This document shows, piece after piece, positions 16,642 through 23,712 of a stretch of 39,284 bases of DNA. The DNA is from an uncultured Holophagaceae bacterium (GTDB lineage Bacteria; Acidobacteriota; Holophagae; Holophagales; Holophagaceae). Numbering within the stretch: position 1 is the first letter of the stretch; each line of letters starts with the position of its first letter. Under the pieces are notes generated by a model that was given only the letters and a program-made list of their open reading frames with translations, did no database searches and had not been told where the DNA came from. The stretch is from contig CAIPUA010000093.1 in NCBI GenBank assembly GCA_903868115.1, positions 1 to 39,284 on the forward strand, in the 5' to 3' direction. Both the position numbers and the translations under genes were made by a program.

Positions 16642-18602
16642 TTCGCCACCTCCGTGGATCGCACGCTTTGCGTATTCCCGCTCGCGGACCCGGAGCCTCC
16701 TTCGAGCTTGGTGCGCAAATACTCCGCAACTTCCTTCGCCGGGGCCTTGCCCAGGAGCTGCTCCATGGCGCGGCCCGCCAGGAAGCGCAGCCGCTTCTCC
16801 TGGCTGTCCACCTTCTCGCCCTGGTAGCCCTCCATCGTGAGGTGGTCCACCTGCTCCCTCCACCGCTCGCGGGGCTGAATCGCCACGCCTTCGGCGCTCG
16901 CGGCCGCCTCGGCGCCGAGTCCATCCCTGGCCACCCGGGCGGCGACCAGCGGAATGGTCTCGCGGGGGATCCGCCCCTCCGTGAAGAGATCGAATATCTG
17001 CACCCACTCGGCGACGCCCAGGCGCTCCACCGGGATGCCCGCGCGCTTCAAGGCCTTGCTGTGCTGGCCGATTTCGATGGCCGCCAGCAAGCCATCCACC
17101 CCGGTCTTCTCGATGACCGCGTCGAGGATCTCAGCACCTCCGCGACGGATGAGGTAGTGGCAGGTCTCCTCGGGCACTCGCCAAGCCATGTAGCGCTCGA
17201 TGCGCTCCCAGGGAACCGGCTGCAGGCGCGCCTTGAGGGAGGTCACGCGCTCCTCCGTCACGCGCGTAGGCGGGGAGTCCGTGTCCGGGTACATGCGATC
17301 GGGTCCCGGCAGGATGCGCTCGAAGGTGGTGAAGCCGCCCGTCAGCGCCTGGCGCGTTTCCTGGGGCACACCCTGCGTGGCATCGCCGAAGCGCAGGCGG
17401 ATCTCGTTGGCCGCGGTGCGGCAGTCCTCCTCGAGGCCGAAGACCAGGAAGAAGTCGTCGTTCTCCTTGAGCTGGACTCGCTTGCGCAAGCGTTCGAGCA
17501 CCCGGTGCTTGTCGGGGAATTCGGGCAACAGGGCGCCGCTCAGCACGATGGGAGCCTCGTCGAGGCAGGCGATGACGCGGATGCGCCCGCGCAGTTCATC
17601 CAGGAAGAAGGTGTCGGGCTGCGTGGGATGCTGGGCCAGGCCCGCCACCCCTTCCACCTTCACGGCGAAGACTTTTCCGCCCGCCTTCAGGGCCCGGCGC
17701 AGGAAACCAAGATCCACATCCGCACAGATATCCGACACATCGAAGGGCTGGATGCGGATGGAATCGCGACTGACGAGGCCCCGGCGGTGGAGTTCCTCGC
17801 GCAGCTTCAGGAGGTTGTACTGGCGCACGCCTTCGTTGTGGACCAGCTTCACGGCATAGCCAGCCCGGGGCACGCCTTTGATCTCGCAGCGGTCACCACC
17901 GCGCACGCTGACATTCACATCCTGGCGACTCGCGCCGATGCCCGTGCGTACGCGCCGCGTCGAACGCGCGGTCATCCCGCAGAGGAGAATGGCATCGCGC
18001 ACTTCCTGGGGCGTGCGCAGTTCGGGGCCCGTCACGGTCTCCGTGAGCGGCATCCCCAGGCGGTCGGTGCGCCACACGATCTGGTGGCCTTTGTCGCGCA
18101 CCTCGCGGCAGGAGTCCTCTTCCACGCTGACATGGGTGATGGTGAGCTTGCGGCCATGAAAGGGCAGATGGCCGTTCACGCCGATGATGGCGGTCCGCTG
18201 GAAGCCCGTGGGAATGGATCCATCCAGGTATTGCTTTCGCGCGATATGAATCTCGTCGATGATGTCCATGCCCATCATCAGACAGAGTTCGATGGAAGCG
18301 TCGATGGCCTCCTGGTTCACCAGAAAGGGCGGCGTGTCGTCCATCTCATAGGTGCAGACATTCAGATGGTTCAGGAGGTAGATGATCTCCTTCTTCGTTT
18401 TGAATTCCATGAGTGCCGTGCCGTCGTACTCGCCCAGTTCCGAGAGCGTGGGTCGCATGTGGCGCAGCACTTCGCCATCGTGGGTCTCGGTGTAGAGGCC
18501 CGCCGGGCAGCGGCAGAACAGCTTGTGCTTCGTCAGCAACTGCTGGTGCACCTCCAGCCCGGAGATGAGTCCTACGGCTTCGTAATCCAGGCGCTCGAGC
18601 AT
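16638..18602 (-). CDS. gatE: Archaeal-type Glu-tRNA(Gln) amidotransferase subunit E
   Basis: A 654-residue kinase/tRNA-binding subunit that activates the glutamate of Glu-tRNA(Gln) and receives ammonia from GatD. The N-terminal cradle begins GLISGLEVHQQLLTKHKLFC, where GatB has GLEVHVQL. A bacterial-AspRS-like GAD insertion lies at about residues 280-400 (AGGKVFAVKVEGVAGLAQHP). The tail domain extends from about 500 to the end. The insertion and the length distinguish GatE from bacterial GatB, which is about 480 residues. The ATG has an AAGGA site. It is directly coupled to gatD. No aminoacyl-tRNA synthetase gene is adjacent. Whether the genome also carries gatCAB or glnS cannot be seen from this window. 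Confidence 0.95.
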   Translation of the reverse strand: MLERLDYEAVGLISGLEVHQQLLTKHKLFCRCPAGLYTETHDGEVLRHMRPTLSELGEYDGTALMEFKTKKEIIYLLNHLNVCTYEMDDTPPFLVNQEAIDASIELCLMMGMDIIDEIHIARKQYLDGSIPTGFQRTAIIGVNGHLPFHGRKLTITHVSVEEDSCREVRDKGHQIVWRTDRLGMPLTETVTGPELRTPQEVRDAILLCGMTARSTRRVRTGIGASRQDVNVSVRGGDRCEIKGVPRAGYAVKLVHNEGVRQYNLLKLREELHRRGLVSRDSIRIQPFDVSDICADVDLGFLRRALKAGGKVFAVKVEGVAGLAQHPTQPDTFFLDELRGRIRVIACLDEAPIVLSGALLPEFPDKHRVLERLRKRVQLKENDDFFLVFGLEEDCRTAANEIRLRFGDATQGVPQETRQALTGGFTTFERILPGPDRMYPDTDSPPTRVTEERVTSLKARLQPVPWERIERYMAWRVPEETCHYLIRRGGAEILDAVIEKTGVDGLLAAIEIGQHSKALKRAGIPVERLGVAEWVQIFDLFTEGRIPRETIPLVAARVARDGLGAEAAASAEGVAIQPRERWREQVDHLTMEGYQGEKVDSQEKRLRFLAGRAMEQLLGKAPAKEVAEYLRTKLEGGSGSASGNTQSVRSTEVAK

Positions 18603-18747
18603 CGGGATCCTTCCGGAAGGAGATACTTACGCCGCAGGATCCCGCCTTCCGTGGCCCAGCGTCAAGCCGCAAGAACCCAATAGGATCCAGGATTGATGGG
18701 CATCACAGTGGTGGCGAAGGACGAGCGAAAAAGATCCACCACCAAGC

Positions 18748-18800
18748 CTCAGCGCGGCGGGGGCCGCAACCAAATCGGGAGGTATCGAGGCCGCGCTGAG
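18748..18800. repeat. REP-like palindromic repeat, copy 2
   Basis: The perfect 11-bp ends CTCAGCGCGGC (18748-18758) and GCCGCGCTGAG (18790-18800) enclose the conserved centre CAAATCGGGAGGTATCGAG. It is the counterpart of 41-93. Flanking similarity continues weakly to the right (AAGGAAAGGCTGGCGCC versus the bases after 93). Confidence 0.78.
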
Positions 18801-19003
18801 TAAGGAAAGGCTGGCGCCGTTCTGAAAACATGGGAGCTAATTCACGGCATTCACGCTTGACAGGGCGCGATGCAGGAGTTCACCGAATCACCCCCAAAGT
18901 GGCGAAACATCGCTACGGCTCTGGCTTTCATCAATGATGTCGCATTGCAATTGACGAGACTCACTGCGTAAAACTTCTGCGTAGAAAAAACAGAAGATTA
19001 GAA

Positions 19004-19111
19004 GTACAGAGTGCACGGAGGACATAGGGAGGACACAGAGCAGTGAAAAGACTTCGCCTTTCCCTGCTTGTCTCTGTGTCCTCCTGTCTACCTCTGCGTC
19101 CTCTGTGGTTC
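19004..19111. repeat. Inverted repeat with 9-bp units (CACAGAG type), copy C
   Basis: A perfect 13-bp inverted repeat: GGAGGACACAGAG at 19028-19040 and CTCTGTGTCCTCC at 19072-19084, separated by 31 bases. Further right, CCTCTGCGTCCTCTGTGGTT plus C (19091-19111) matches the right arm of copy B, and GTACAGAGTGCACGGAGGAC (19004-19023) partly pairs with it. The arms are built of 9-mers such as CCTCTGCGT and CCTCTGTGG. Confidence 0.8.
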
Positions 19112-19170
19112 AGGGTTTTCCGTGGTGCCGGTCAGTAAGAATTATCCGAATTCAAAGGTGGTCCCTCAGA

Positions 19171-20619
19171 TCAGATCTTTTCCAGCACCGCCGCCAGCAG
19201 TTTCCAGAAATTGCCCACGGAAGGAATGCTCACGTGCTCGTCGGGGGTATGCACATCCCACATATCGGGCCCGATGGATGCCATCTCCATGCCTGGATAC
19301 TTTTCGCCAATGAGACCGCATTCCAGGCCCGCGTGGATGGCCATGATCTTCATGGGCTTCCCGAAGAGCTGTGCCTGCACGCCATCCACCAGCTTGACAA
19401 TGGAGGCGTTGGGCTCGGGCTTCCAGCCGGGGTAGCCGCCCACCAGATGGGACTCGAAACCCGCCAGGGCGCAGGTCGCGGCGATGCGCTCGGCCAACGC
19501 GTATTTGGAAGGATCGATGGAACTTCGGGAGAGCATGTTGATTTCCACCTTGCCGTCCTTGGTGTCGATGACGCCGAGGTTCGTGGAGGTCTGCACCAGG
19601 CCAGGGATATCGGGGCTCATGGCCTCGACGCCATGCGGCAGGCTCAGTAGCAGACCGATGAGGGCATCCGCATCCTGGGGGGACATGACCTGTCCTGCCG
19701 TACCTGCTTCGAGGCTCATGGCGAGACCTGGATCCATGGCCCCGAAAACGGCCTTCCAGTTCGCCTCCTGCTGGGCCAGTTCGACCTTGAAGGCCGCTGT
19801 CTGCGCGGGATCCAGGAAGAGGTAGGCGGAAGCCTCGCGGGGGATGGCGTTGCGCTTGTTCCCGCCCTTGATGGCCGAGAGCTCAAACGCGAAGGTGGAA
19901 CGCAAGGCGTTCAGCACCTGGGCCAGGATGCGGATGGCGTTCCCGCGGCCCGCGTTGATGTCGATGCCCGAGTGGCCGCCCTTGAGACCTGAAATTTTGA
20001 GGCGGAAGGTCTGCTTGCCCGCTCCGGGTGCACTCATGGTCAGCTGGCGACTGGTGATGGTATCGATGCCGCCGGCACAGCCGATGGTGAGGTAGCCTTC
20101 CTCCTCGCTGTCGAGGTTGAGGAGGAACTTGGACTTCAGCCAGTTGGGTTGGATGTTGTTGGCGCCCGTGAGGCCCGTTTCTTCGTCGATGGTGACGAGC
20201 AGTTCCACGGGCCCGTGGGCGATGTCCTGGCTGGCGAGCACGGCCAGACCCGCAGCTACACCGATGCCGTTGTCGGCGCCCAGGGTCGTGCCCGTGGCCC
20301 GAAGATGGTCGCCATCCCGACGCAGCTTGATGGGGTCCTTGAGAAAGTCGTGCTGGGTGCCTTCATTCTTCTCGCAGACCATGTCCACATGGGCCTGGAG
20401 GGTGACGCCGGGACGGTTTTCCTTGCCCTTCGTCCCGGGCTTGCGGATGAGCACGTTGCCGACGGCATCCTGCTCTACCTCGAGGCCCAGTGCGCGCCCC
20501 TGATCGGCCACCCACTGGGCGGCTTCCGCCTCCACCTTCGATCCGCGGGGGATCTTGGAGAGTTCGAAGAAGTAGTTCCAGAGCGGCTTGGGCTCCAGGT
20601 TATCGAGAAGGTTTTCCAC
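19171..20619 (-). CDS. pepD: Aminoacyl-histidine dipeptidase (peptidase D)
   Basis: A 482-residue M20-family dinuclear zinc dipeptidase, essentially the length of E. coli PepD (485). It cleaves Xaa-His and other dipeptides in the cytoplasm. Metal and catalytic blocks are LQAHVDMVCEKN (His/Asp), GTTLGADNGIGVAAGLAVL (bridging Asp), the catalytic Glu region TIDEETGLTGANNI and NLDSEEEGYLTIGCAGG. The dimer-domain motif GHSGIDINAGRGNAIRI is also present. I chose the GTG at 20619 because a GGAGGT site lies 5 nt upstream; the frame continues upstream without support. It diverges from the aminotransferase gene across 282 bases. Confidence 0.96.
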   Translation of the reverse strand: MENLLDNLEPKPLWNYFFELSKIPRGSKVEAEAAQWVADQGRALGLEVEQDAVGNVLIRKPGTKGKENRPGVTLQAHVDMVCEKNEGTQHDFLKDPIKLRRDGDHLRATGTTLGADNGIGVAAGLAVLASQDIAHGPVELLVTIDEETGLTGANNIQPNWLKSKFLLNLDSEEEGYLTIGCAGGIDTITSRQLTMSAPGAGKQTFRLKISGLKGGHSGIDINAGRGNAIRILAQVLNALRSTFAFELSAIKGGNKRNAIPREASAYLFLDPAQTAAFKVELAQQEANWKAVFGAMDPGLAMSLEAGTAGQVMSPQDADALIGLLLSLPHGVEAMSPDIPGLVQTSTNLGVIDTKDGKVEINMLSRSSIDPSKYALAERIAATCALAGFESHLVGGYPGWKPEPNASIVKLVDGVQAQLFGKPMKIMAIHAGLECGLIGEKYPGMEMASIGPDMWDVHTPDEHVSIPSVGNFWKLLAAVLEKI

Positions 20620-20901
20620 GGCAGACCTCCAAAGGGGGACTTGGGACAAAACGGTTCGGTGGACCCTTGGGGCCACGCCCCTGAGGCCTCATGCCAGGAG
20701 GGTACCAGGAACGGAGTCCGGGGTGATCCCTCGAGTGTTGATATCCTGGAATGGCATCGTCCGCTTCATGGGCGTCTTCTCCCCAGCGGTTATCCCGATT
20801 TCTGCGTTCCTGAACGTCAGGCCTTCGTGCCTCACCTTTTCCGTTTTCTTTCCTTTCCGTTCTCAGGGGCCGCGCCGAGCGCCCTACTCTACGAGGTAGC
20901 C

Positions 20902-22188
20902 GTGTCCATCCATCCCGAAGCCCAGGAACGCAACGACCGCATTCAGGCCATCAATCCGGCCATCTTTGAAGCGCTCTCCCCCCTGGGGCGGCGTTCCTTC
21001 TTCCCCAAGGGCATCCCCTTCCAGGCCGCCCAGAGCAAGAACTGTGAAATCAACGCCACCATCGGCCAGATCACGGACGGCGTGGGCAATCCCCTGCCGT
21101 TGGCCCCCATGGCAGAAAAGCTTGCTTCCCTGAATGCCAAGGACGCCTTTCTTTACAGCCCCATCCAGGGTCGCGACACGGCCCGCAAGGCTTGGCACGC
21201 CAAGCTCGTGAAAGAGGACGGCCGCATGGAACAGGTGGCCATGGGCGTGGTCAGTGCAGGCATCTGCCACGCGCTGAACATGGCCGCGGAACTGTTCTTC
21301 ACCGAGGGCGACACCCTGGTGGTGCCCGATCTCTACTGGGACAACTACGAGCAGATTTTCCAGATCCGCCTGCAGGGCAGCTTCAAGACCTTTCACTTCT
21401 ACAACGCGCTGGGCGGCTTCAACCTCGAGGGTCTGCGCGCGACGCTGGCCTCCGTCCAGGGCAAGGTGCACCTGCTCCTGAACTTCCCCAGCAACCCCAA
21501 CGGCTACAGCCCCACGCCCAGCGAGATGAAGGCCATCGCGGAGGTGATCGTGGAAGCCGCCGCCAACCGCACCGTGATCGTGTTCTGCGATGACGCCTAC
21601 CACGGTCTGGTCTTCGAGCCCACCGCCACCTCGAAGAGTCTCTTCTTCGACCTGATTGGCCGCAGCAAGAATCTCATTCCCCTCAAGTGCGACGGTGTCA
21701 CCAAGGAACTGAGCTTCTTTGGCGGCCGTGTGGGCTTTCTCACCTTCGGTGTGGACAAGGACTGCGCGGGCATTCTGGTCGACAAGTGTATGGGCCTCAT
21801 CCGTAGTGGCATCGGCAGTCCCGTGGGCCTCAGCCAATACCTCATGGAGATCGAGCTGGCCGATCCTCGCCACGAGGATGAGTTCGAGAAGATGCGAAAG
21901 GTGTTGCAGAGCCGCTATGCGACGCTCAAACAGGCCCTTTCCCGACCTACGAAGCAGTGGGAAGTTCTCCCCTTCAACGCCGGATGTTTCTGCCTGCTGA
22001 AACTGCGCGCAGGCCTCAACGCCGACGAGGTGCGCCAGAAGCTCATCCACGATGAAAGCGTCGGCGTTGTCAACCAGGGCGACAAGCACATCCGTCTCGC
22101 CTTCTGTTCCCTCAAGGAAGCGAGCATCGAACCCCTGATCAGCGCATTGGAAAGGGTTTGCGAAAAATTCCCCTTATTGGTCACCTGA
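20902..22188 (+). CDS. PLP-dependent class I/II aminotransferase
   Basis: A 428-residue fold-type I aminotransferase of the cytoplasm. The PLP-binding Lys is probably Lys268 in DGVTKELSFFGGRVGF. NFPSNPNGYSPTPSEM and VIVFCDDAYHGLVFEP supply the Asn and Asp/Tyr cofactor contacts. The substrate cannot be deduced. GQITDGVGNPLPLAPMAEKL near the N-terminus is unlike the common aspartate or aromatic enzymes. I chose the GTG at 20902, preceded by GAGGT at a short distance, because the frame upstream (back to 20149) runs antisense through pepD and is not protein-like. The upstream region is pyrimidine-rich. Confidence 0.88.
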   Translation: MSIHPEAQERNDRIQAINPAIFEALSPLGRRSFFPKGIPFQAAQSKNCEINATIGQITDGVGNPLPLAPMAEKLASLNAKDAFLYSPIQGRDTARKAWHAKLVKEDGRMEQVAMGVVSAGICHALNMAAELFFTEGDTLVVPDLYWDNYEQIFQIRLQGSFKTFHFYNALGGFNLEGLRATLASVQGKVHLLLNFPSNPNGYSPTPSEMKAIAEVIVEAAANRTVIVFCDDAYHGLVFEPTATSKSLFFDLIGRSKNLIPLKCDGVTKELSFFGGRVGFLTFGVDKDCAGILVDKCMGLIRSGIGSPVGLSQYLMEIELADPRHEDEFEKMRKVLQSRYATLKQALSRPTKQWEVLPFNAGCFCLLKLRAGLNADEVRQKLIHDESVGVVNQGDKHIRLAFCSLKEASIEPLISALERVCEKFPLLVT

Positions 22189-22197
22189 TGACCTTGC

Positions 22198-22227
22198 TTG
22201 ACCTTGATAACAGCCTTACCGTATTGT
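22198..22227 (+). promoter_or_regulatory. Sigma70-like promoter with overlapping inverted repeat
   Basis: TTGACC at 22198-22203 (5 of 6 to the -35 consensus), an 18-base spacer, then TATTGT at 22222-22227 (4 of 6). Transcription would start near 22234. A perfect inverted repeat TTCGCC-CC-GGCGAA (22227-22240) lies on the predicted start, where a repressor could bind or a 5' hairpin could form. A second inverted repeat, AAATGGG/CCCATTT (22239-22245 and 22261-22267), ends just before a strong ribosome site. Confidence 0.5.
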
Positions 22228-22278
22228 TCGCCCCGGCGAAATGGGGCCTTGGGATTCCAACCCATTTAGGAGGAGTTG

Positions 22279-22374
22279 ATGCGCAACATGGTGCTCAGAC
22301 TCCCGTCTGTTCGGGCCCCCAGACCATTTTATGCAGCTGCAACTGGTATCGCACCGGTAGTTGGTCCGCGATGA
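22279..22374 (+). CDS. Possible 31-residue peptide with a strong ribosome site
   Basis: An ATG at 22279 is preceded by AGGAGGAG (22268-22275), one of the strongest ribosome sites in the window, and by the promoter and hairpins described at 22198. The frame encodes 31 residues starting MRNMVLRLPSVRAPRP and ends at TGA 22372-22374. From 22295 it runs antisense to the 3' end of queE. The peptide is basic and has no recognisable domain. It could be a real small protein, a leader peptide, the remnant of a truncated gene, or a signal for an RNA antisense to queE. Confidence 0.35.
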   Translation: MRNMVLRLPSVRAPRPFYAAATGIAPVVGPR

Positions 22375-22972
22375 TGCGCTCGGCCAGCCACCGGAGGTCC
22401 AGCTGGCCCCAGACGGGGCTGAAGAGGATATCGAAGCGGTCGAAGAGGCTCCGTTCGGCGCACCAGGCCCTGGACCAGGCGTAGTCGGCTGCGTCCGTGA
22501 GGACAAACTTCAGCTCGTCCTGGCCGGGAACCAGGTGCGTCAGATTGGATTCCAGCCAACGCGCGCTTTCGCCGCTTCCAGGTGTCTTGCGGTCCACGAT
22601 CTTGACGACCTCGCGGGGCACTGGGGAAAGGTCATGGCTGCCTGCGGTTTCCAGGGCTACCTCATAACCCAGTCCCATCAGGGCGCGGAGCAGTGCGGGC
22701 GCGTCGGAGCAGGCCAGCGGTTCGCCACCCGTCAGTTCCACGAAGGGTGCGTTGGGGCCACGCCCGGGAGGGCCGAGGCGCTTTTGTACCTCAGTCAGGA
22801 TCTCCTCCAGGGTCATGAACTCACCGGCAACGAAGGCATAGGCCGTATCGCAATAGGTGCAGCGCAGCGGACAGCCCGTGAGGCGAATGAAGAGGCAGGG
22901 CCGGCCCGCGCGGGAGCCTTCGCCCTGGAGGCTGAAGAAGATTTCGTTGACCTTGAAGTGTGCTAGGCCCAT
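22295..22972 (-). CDS. queE: 7-carboxy-7-deazaguanine synthase QueE
   Basis: A 225-residue radical SAM enzyme that contracts 6-carboxytetrahydropterin to 7-carboxy-7-deazaguanine, on the route to queuosine or other deazapurines. The cluster motif is Cys34-x3-Cys38-x2-Cys41 in GCPLRCTYCDT. The N-terminal NEIFFSLQGEGSRAGRPCLF and the SAM-binding ELTGGEPLA are typical of QueE. The ATG at 22972 overlaps the end of the upstream SDR gene by 10 nt. No queC, queD or queF gene lies in this window, so the rest of the pathway is elsewhere. Confidence 0.95.
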   Translation of the reverse strand: MGLAHFKVNEIFFSLQGEGSRAGRPCLFIRLTGCPLRCTYCDTAYAFVAGEFMTLEEILTEVQKRLGPPGRGPNAPFVELTGGEPLACSDAPALLRALMGLGYEVALETAGSHDLSPVPREVVKIVDRKTPGSGESARWLESNLTHLVPGQDELKFVLTDAADYAWSRAWCAERSLFDRFDILFSPVWGQLDLRWLAERIIADQLPVRYQLQLHKMVWGPEQTGV

Positions 22973-23694
22973 CGTCTACCACCATCCAAGGTCAGAATTT
23001 CACCCGTGAGATAGGGGCTTTCGGCCACATAGCGGAGGGCGCGCAGAAGATCTTCGGGCGTGCCGTTCCGCTTGAGGAGGTTCAGTTCTGCCAGGGTATC
23101 CGGACTACTGGCCTCATCTGGGAGCATCACCCCCAGCGCATGGCCCGCCACGCGGATCCGGGGTGCCAGGAGGCGGGCCAGGCCCGGGACCAGGGTGGCC
23201 AGACCCGCCTTGGCCGCCGAGTAGGGAAGGCGCTGCTGCATGGGTCGGTGAATGGCCGTATCGAGAATCAACTGCAGACTCCCCAGGTCCTGGATCCAGG
23301 GCGCAAGCGCCTGGGCGGCCAGCATGGGGAAGGCGAGGTTAACCGCGAGGGTGTCCTGGAGGGAGGCTGAAGTCCAGCTGCCGAAGGGTTGTTCGGGAAA
23401 GGTCCCGGCCACCAGAACGGCGCTCTGGAAGCGAATCCCTTCCGCACCGAGGCGCTCCAGATCTGCCATCATCTGGGGAACCAAGCCTGGATCCGATGCA
23501 TCCCAGCGAAGAGTCCGCACTTGGGTTTCCGTTGACAGTTCTGTTTGCCAATGGTCCTCGTCCGTCCAAGGCCGGGAACTCGTGAGCACGAGGTTGTGTC
23601 CGAGCGCCAAGCCTTTCGCCAGGGCCCGTCCCAGGCGGCGACTCCCCCCCGTCAGGATCCACCAGGGCCTGTTTCCTTCCACATCACCCCCCAA
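22963..23694 (-). CDS. SDR-family oxidoreductase, pteridine-reductase-like
   Basis: A 243-residue short-chain dehydrogenase/reductase. The NAD(P) motif is TGGSRRLGRALAKGLA near residues 15-30. The catalytic Tyr-x3-Lys lies in LPYSAAKAGLATL, and the C-terminal YLTGEILTLDGGRRW is typical of the family. The Arg-Arg in the nucleotide loop resembles pteridine reductases and FabG-like enzymes, which favour NADPH. The substrate is unknown. The likely start is TTG at 23694 with GGAGG 4 nt upstream; a GTG at 23682 is the alternative. It overlaps queE by 10 nt, so the two are probably co-translated. Its start codon is 18 bases from that of the divergent phosphatase. Confidence 0.85.
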   Translation of the reverse strand: MGGDVEGNRPWWILTGGSRRLGRALAKGLALGHNLVLTSSRPWTDEDHWQTELSTETQVRTLRWDASDPGLVPQMMADLERLGAEGIRFQSAVLVAGTFPEQPFGSWTSASLQDTLAVNLAFPMLAAQALAPWIQDLGSLQLILDTAIHRPMQQRLPYSAAKAGLATLVPGLARLLAPRIRVAGHALGVMLPDEASSPDTLAELNLLKRNGTPEDLLRALRYVAESPYLTGEILTLDGGRRWA

Positions 23695-23712
23695 GGTTCC
23701 TCCAAGGCTACC

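Larger units (their letters stand above)
18603..19170. other. Repeat-bearing gap between pepD stop and gatE start
   Basis: This 568-base gap holds the second copy of the palindromic element (18748-18800) and a CACAGAG-type inverted repeat (19004-19111). A six-base inverted repeat CTTCTG/CAGAAG lies near 18975-18996. A 33-codon ATG frame at about 18869-18970 has no ribosome site and resembles nothing I know, so I do not call it. The gatE promoter should be near 18603-18740; no clear consensus is visible. Confidence 0.7.

Noticed and set aside
16642-17007. N-terminal extension of GatD by 122 residues
   Set aside because: The added stretch is Arg/Gly-rich, lies out of frame inside gatE and precedes the well-supported ATGA-coupled start at 16641.
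16668-18683. A 671-codon open frame on the plus strand
   Set aside because: It is antisense to gatE, whose domains and conserved residues are clear. The plus-strand translation is rich in His, Gly and Ala and resembles nothing.
18869-18970. A 33-codon ATG frame in the pepD-gatE gap
   Set aside because: There is no ribosome site and no similarity to a known protein. A TTGACA upstream lacks a matching -10.
20149-20901. N-terminal extension of the aminotransferase
   Set aside because: It runs antisense through pepD, and conserved aminotransferase sequence begins only after the GTG at 20902.
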